A stretch of DNA of 8,677 nucleotides, taken from contig VBGQ01000092.1 of assembly GCA_005882055.1 (NCBI GenBank), positions 20,400 to 29,076 of the forward strand. Reading direction: 5' to 3'. Source of the DNA: Chloroflexota bacterium. Lineage in GTDB: Bacteria; Chloroflexota; Limnocylindria; QHBO01. Under the pieces are notes generated by a model. The model saw nothing but the letters and a program-made list of their open reading frames with translations. It did not search any database and had not been told where the DNA came from. This document shows, piece after piece, positions 6,737 through 8,677 of this stretch. The number at the start of each line of letters is the position of its first letter. Positions within the stretch are counted from its first letter, which is position 1. Position numbers and translations under genes: made by a program.

Positions 6737-6742
6737 TAACCT
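6737..6742 (+). promoter_or_regulatory. Candidate -10 element of the sigma factor operon
   Basis: TAACCT fits TANNNT. Transcription would begin near 6749, giving a leader of about 33 nt to ATG 6782. No matching -35 hexamer is seen at 16-18 bp. A GGAAC/CGTC-type ECF promoter pair at useful spacing was not found either, so autoregulation by the encoded sigma factor is not supported. Confidence 0.22.
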
Positions 6743-6781
6743 TGCGTGACATTTGGAATCGAACGCGCAGGGAACGAGGGC

Positions 6782-7330
6782 ATGACACCCGTCCGGGCTA
6801 CCGGTGATCCCATCTCGCTTGAAGCGCTCGTCAGGGATCCGGTCCGCTTCCGCACCTGGTACGACGAAGCGCTGCCCCGCGTGTATCGATACCTGCTGGC
6901 GCGCTGCGGTGACGAGGGGCTCGCCGAGGAGATCACCCAGGAGGCGTTTGTCGAAGCGATTCGCAACCGCCGCCGCTTCGAGGGTCGATCGGATCCGGTG
7001 ACCTGGATCTGCGCGATCGGCCGCAATCGGCTCGTGGACCACGTACGCCACGACATGCGGGGCGCCGCTCGTCATCTCAGATTGATCAACGCCCGCACCG
7101 ACCTCGAGTCAAATGCCTGGCGTGAGAGCGACGAACGTGAGGCAGTCCAGCAAGCCCTCACGAAGCTTCTCCCAGATCAGCGCCTCGCGTTGATGCTGCG
7201 CTACCTCGACCAGCTTCCCGTCCGCGAGATCGCCGGACTCCTTCATCGGAGCGAATCAGCGACCGAATCCATGCTCAGCCGTGCCCGAGAATCGTTCCGA
7301 GCCGCCTATGAGGGCCAGACCGATGCGTGA
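6782..7330 (+). CDS. ECF-type RNA polymerase sigma factor (sigma-70 family, RpoE-like)
   Basis: This 182-residue protein has only the sigma2 and sigma4 domains, as ECF sigma factors do. Sigma2 covers about 24-92, with VYRYLLARCGDEGLAEEITQ (34-53), EAFVEAIRNRRRFEG and the promoter-melting/-10 helix around WICAIGRNRLVDHVRH (75-90). Sigma4 covers about 121-174, with the helix-turn-helix YLDQLPVREIAGLLHRSESA (141-160) followed by TESMLSRARESFRAA for -35 recognition. Both domains appear intact. ATG 6782 was chosen over the upstream in-frame GTG 6746 because AGGGA lies 8 nt before it and the GTG falls within the expected transcription start zone. The last 8 nt overlap the start of the next gene, so the two are almost certainly co-transcribed and translationally coupled. 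In ECF systems that neighbour is often the anti-sigma factor. Confidence 0.92.
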   Translation: MTPVRATGDPISLEALVRDPVRFRTWYDEALPRVYRYLLARCGDEGLAEEITQEAFVEAIRNRRRFEGRSDPVTWICAIGRNRLVDHVRHDMRGAARHLRLINARTDLESNAWRESDEREAVQQALTKLLPDQRLALMLRYLDQLPVREIAGLLHRSESATESMLSRARESFRAAYEGQTDA

Positions 7331-8420
7331 CGACCAGCTCACCCAGCTGCTGCGACAAATTGATGAGCCGGCGTACCCGGATGACGCGTTCGCCGATCGG
7401 CTCTTTGAGAAGCTGTCTCGGCAGGCCGGTTACTCGCGCGGCAGCCGCCCGATGCTGCTGCTCGTGGCGGCAGCCCTGCTCGTCGGCGTCCTGGCGGTGG
7501 GAGCTGCGGTCGGCAGCGGTCTGCTCAAGCCGCCCTGGCTGACTGTCGAGGTTTCGCCAGCGCCGAGCGTGCAGCCGATCGCGAGTCTGGAAGGGACACC
7601 TTCCGCGGCTCCTACCCCGCCGAGCACGACACCCCGGCCATCTCCCAACTCGTCACCGTCAACCGCCGGCATTGTGATCGACGGCCTCGCGAGGTCGACC
7701 GTCGACGGTCTGACGGTGCGCACGGAGCCGACAACCGGCGCTGTCGCGCTGGGTACGATCGACAAGGGTCAGCTGGGGTTCGTCGTGGCCGGGCCGGTCA
7801 GCGCAGACGGCTATGCCTGGTACCAGCTCTCTGGGTTGGGGCTGCCGGCCAATACGGGCTGCGAACCACCCGCGCAGACCACCCCGTTCGCCCCCTGCAG
7901 CTCGATTGGGCTGGGATGGGTGGCTGCCGGCCCGCCTGACGGCCAACCCTGGCTCGAAGCAACAACCCTGCCCTGTCCGGCATCGCCCATGAACGTCGAG
8001 ACTCTCGTCACCCGTGGAATGACCCCGCTGGAGCGGCTGGCATGCTATCGGTCGACCCCGATACGCTTCCGCGCGTGGTTTCCGGAGATACCGCCTGACG
8101 CAGGGCTGGGCGGGACGTGCGGGGCGGTAGCGCCAAACCCGGCTTGGCTGATCTGTCAGGGCCTGTCCTACAACAACCTGGTCATCTCCGAGAGCGCTGG
8201 CTTCGAAGGCGCCGGGCTGCAGATCAGCATCGACCCGGCGTCTGGCGTGGCGATGCCGCCTCGGGGGCAATGGGTTGAAGTGGTGGCCCACTTGGACGAT
8301 CCGGCCGCACGCGACTGCGTCCCGCTCGGAGGCGGAGAGCAAGATCCGGTCGCCGTCGTGCTGACATGTCGCAGTGAGCTCGTCGCTGATTCAGTGAACC
8401 CCGTCGCCGGACCCTACTGA
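7323..8420 (+). CDS. One-pass membrane protein with extracytoplasmic SH3-like domain, putative anti-sigma factor/sensor
   Basis: This 365-residue protein has an acidic N-terminal cytoplasmic part (1-42, with DDAFADRLFEKLSRQ), one transmembrane helix (about 43-66, very Leu/Ala/Val rich), and a Pro/Ser/Thr-rich linker (about 78-114). An SH3b-like domain follows (about 116-203), with TVRTEPTTGAVALGTIDKGQ, GYAWYQLSG and a closing GLGWVAAG strand. A C-terminal domain (about 218-360) contains LERLACYRSTPIRFRAWFP and WVEVVAHLDDPAARDC. Eight cysteines (180, 192, 218, 241, 266, 278, 332, 349) are all outside the membrane, so disulfides are plausible. ATG 7323 has AGGG 8 nt upstream; in-frame ATGs at 7308 and 7281 lie inside the sigma gene. 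I infer an anti-sigma or sensor role from the 8-nt overlap with the ECF gene and the N-in topology. The N-terminus is too short for a classical zinc anti-sigma domain and has no HxxxCxxC motif, so the role is unproven. Confidence 0.72.
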   Translation: MRDDQLTQLLRQIDEPAYPDDAFADRLFEKLSRQAGYSRGSRPMLLLVAAALLVGVLAVGAAVGSGLLKPPWLTVEVSPAPSVQPIASLEGTPSAAPTPPSTTPRPSPNSSPSTAGIVIDGLARSTVDGLTVRTEPTTGAVALGTIDKGQLGFVVAGPVSADGYAWYQLSGLGLPANTGCEPPAQTTPFAPCSSIGLGWVAAGPPDGQPWLEATTLPCPASPMNVETLVTRGMTPLERLACYRSTPIRFRAWFPEIPPDAGLGGTCGAVAPNPAWLICQGLSYNNLVISESAGFEGAGLQISIDPASGVAMPPRGQWVEVVAHLDDPAARDCVPLGGGEQDPVAVVLTCRSELVADSVNPVAGPY

Positions 8421-8677
8421 TCAGGTCCGAATCGCTGCCGACCCCGAGCTGGGCCCTGCTGCTCTCAGCACCCAGCCGCGGTACGCCTGGCGGAAGCCGA
8501 TCGCGCGCAACGGCTCCGCCAGCGGGGATGTCGCCACGGGGTCGCGATCGACGCGCTCGATGACCAGCTCCCGCAATGGACCGATCGGCTGCAAGAGCTC
8601 CCCGAGCACGGGTAGGGCGGCGGCGAGGACCTCGGGATCATCAGCAGCCGGCAGCGTGACCAGCGACCGTCCGCCGC
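8421..8677 (-). CDS. C-terminal fragment of a probable Lhr-family (large helicase-related) DEAD/DEAH helicase, 5' part outside window
   Basis: The minus-strand frame is open from the right edge to TGA 8423-8421, giving the last 84 full codons of a longer gene. It begins GGRSLVTLPAADDPEVLAA, continues with LRELVIERVDRDPV, and ends with SPLAEPLRAIGFRQAYRGWVLR and a short Ser/Ala/Gly-rich tail. In Lhr-type helicases the C-terminal end commonly shows an RGG-S/T-L strand, a charged VERVDG-like strand, and a final LxxxGFxxxxRGLxLR motif. The fragment matches that pattern from memory, without an alignment. No helicase motif is in view, so the call is provisional. Lhr proteins are 3'-to-5' ATP-dependent helicases linked to nucleic-acid repair. 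The GTG at 8609 is internal to this frame and not the real start. The stop abuts the stop of the SH3-like gene inside TGATCA. Confidence 0.55.
   Translation of the reverse strand, partial: GGRSLVTLPAADDPEVLAAALPVLGELLQPIGPLRELVIERVDRDPVATSPLAEPLRAIGFRQAYRGWVLRAAGPSSGSAAIRT

Larger units (their letters stand above)
6474..6781. other. 308-nt non-coding gap upstream of the sigma factor gene
   Basis: I see no convincing gene here. One frame is open from an ATG at 6470, overlapping the nuclease stop as ATGA, to 6739. Its codons have a clearly weaker G/C third-position bias than the neighbours, no ribosome-binding site, and no recognisable product. The region holds a pair of DnaA-box-like repeats near its left end, a CCCGG-AGGAG-CCGGG hairpin at 6595-6609, a stronger inverted repeat at 6695-6712 and a candidate -10 at 6737-6742. 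It probably carries the control region of the sigma factor gene. Confidence 0.5.

Noticed and set aside
6470..6739. An 89-codon plus-strand frame starting with an ATGA overlap on the nuclease stop
   Set aside because: There is no ribosome-binding site. Third-position G/C bias is clearly weaker than in neighbouring genes, and the translation is rich in Gly, Pro and Arg with no recognisable family. The ATGA overlap alone is not enough.
6474..6781. Structured RNA (SRP, tmRNA, 6S or riboswitch) in the large gap
   Set aside because: I found none of the conserved core motifs of these RNAs. The short hairpins present are expected by chance at this GC content.
1..8677. CRISPR array, insertion sequence, tRNA genes, phage or toxin-antitoxin modules
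   Set aside because: No spaced repeat series, terminal inverted repeats with a transposase, cloverleaf-like sequence or related proteins are visible on either strand.

Overview
The window is a GC-rich (roughly two-thirds G+C by eye), densely packed bacterial chromosome segment. It has GTG and TTG starts, very short intergenic gaps, and at least two starts that look leaderless. An ECF sigma factor is paired with a one-pass membrane protein carrying an extracytoplasmic SH3-like domain. Together with the AlkA, GNAT and DUF885 paralogue types, this suggests a Chloroflexota lineage (Limnocylindria/Ellin6529-like) or an actinobacterium. The taxon is an inference with modest confidence. No mobile element, phage, CRISPR array, tRNA or rRNA is visible.

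Layout. At the left edge is the 3' part of an AlkA-type DNA glycosylase (1-581, +). It converges with a four-gene minus-strand run from about 3732 down to 583: a broken DUF885 metallohydrolase (3732-2136), a RimJ/RimL-like GNAT acetyltransferase (2125-1535), an unrecognised 109-residue protein (1505-1176) and a CvpA-like four-helix membrane protein (1164-583). Gaps inside the run are 10-29 nt, so it is probably one operon.

Upstream of that run, also on the minus strand, is a compact LigC-type ATP-dependent DNA ligase (4907-3816). It is divergent from a beta-CASP metallo-beta-lactamase nuclease (4950-6473, +). The two start codons are only 42 bp apart, and each is preceded by a -10-like hexamer exactly 7 nt away, a layout typical of leaderless, mutually exclusive divergent promoters.

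A 308-nt gap (6474-6781) holds DnaA-box-like repeats and hairpins but no convincing gene. It is followed by an ECF sigma factor (6782-7330) whose last 8 nt overlap the start of a membrane/SH3-like protein (7323-8420), a likely sigma/anti-sigma-type signalling pair. The stop of that gene abuts the stop of a minus-strand gene running in from the right edge, whose C-terminal 84 residues resemble the end of an Lhr-family helicase.

The main points of interest are the gene content (base-excision glycosylase, ATP-dependent ligase, beta-CASP nuclease and a probable Lhr helicase within about 8 kb), the bidirectional leaderless promoter between ligase and nuclease, and the DUF885 gene, which has lost an internal segment and changed frame. 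I do not see clear evidence of a wholly new system.
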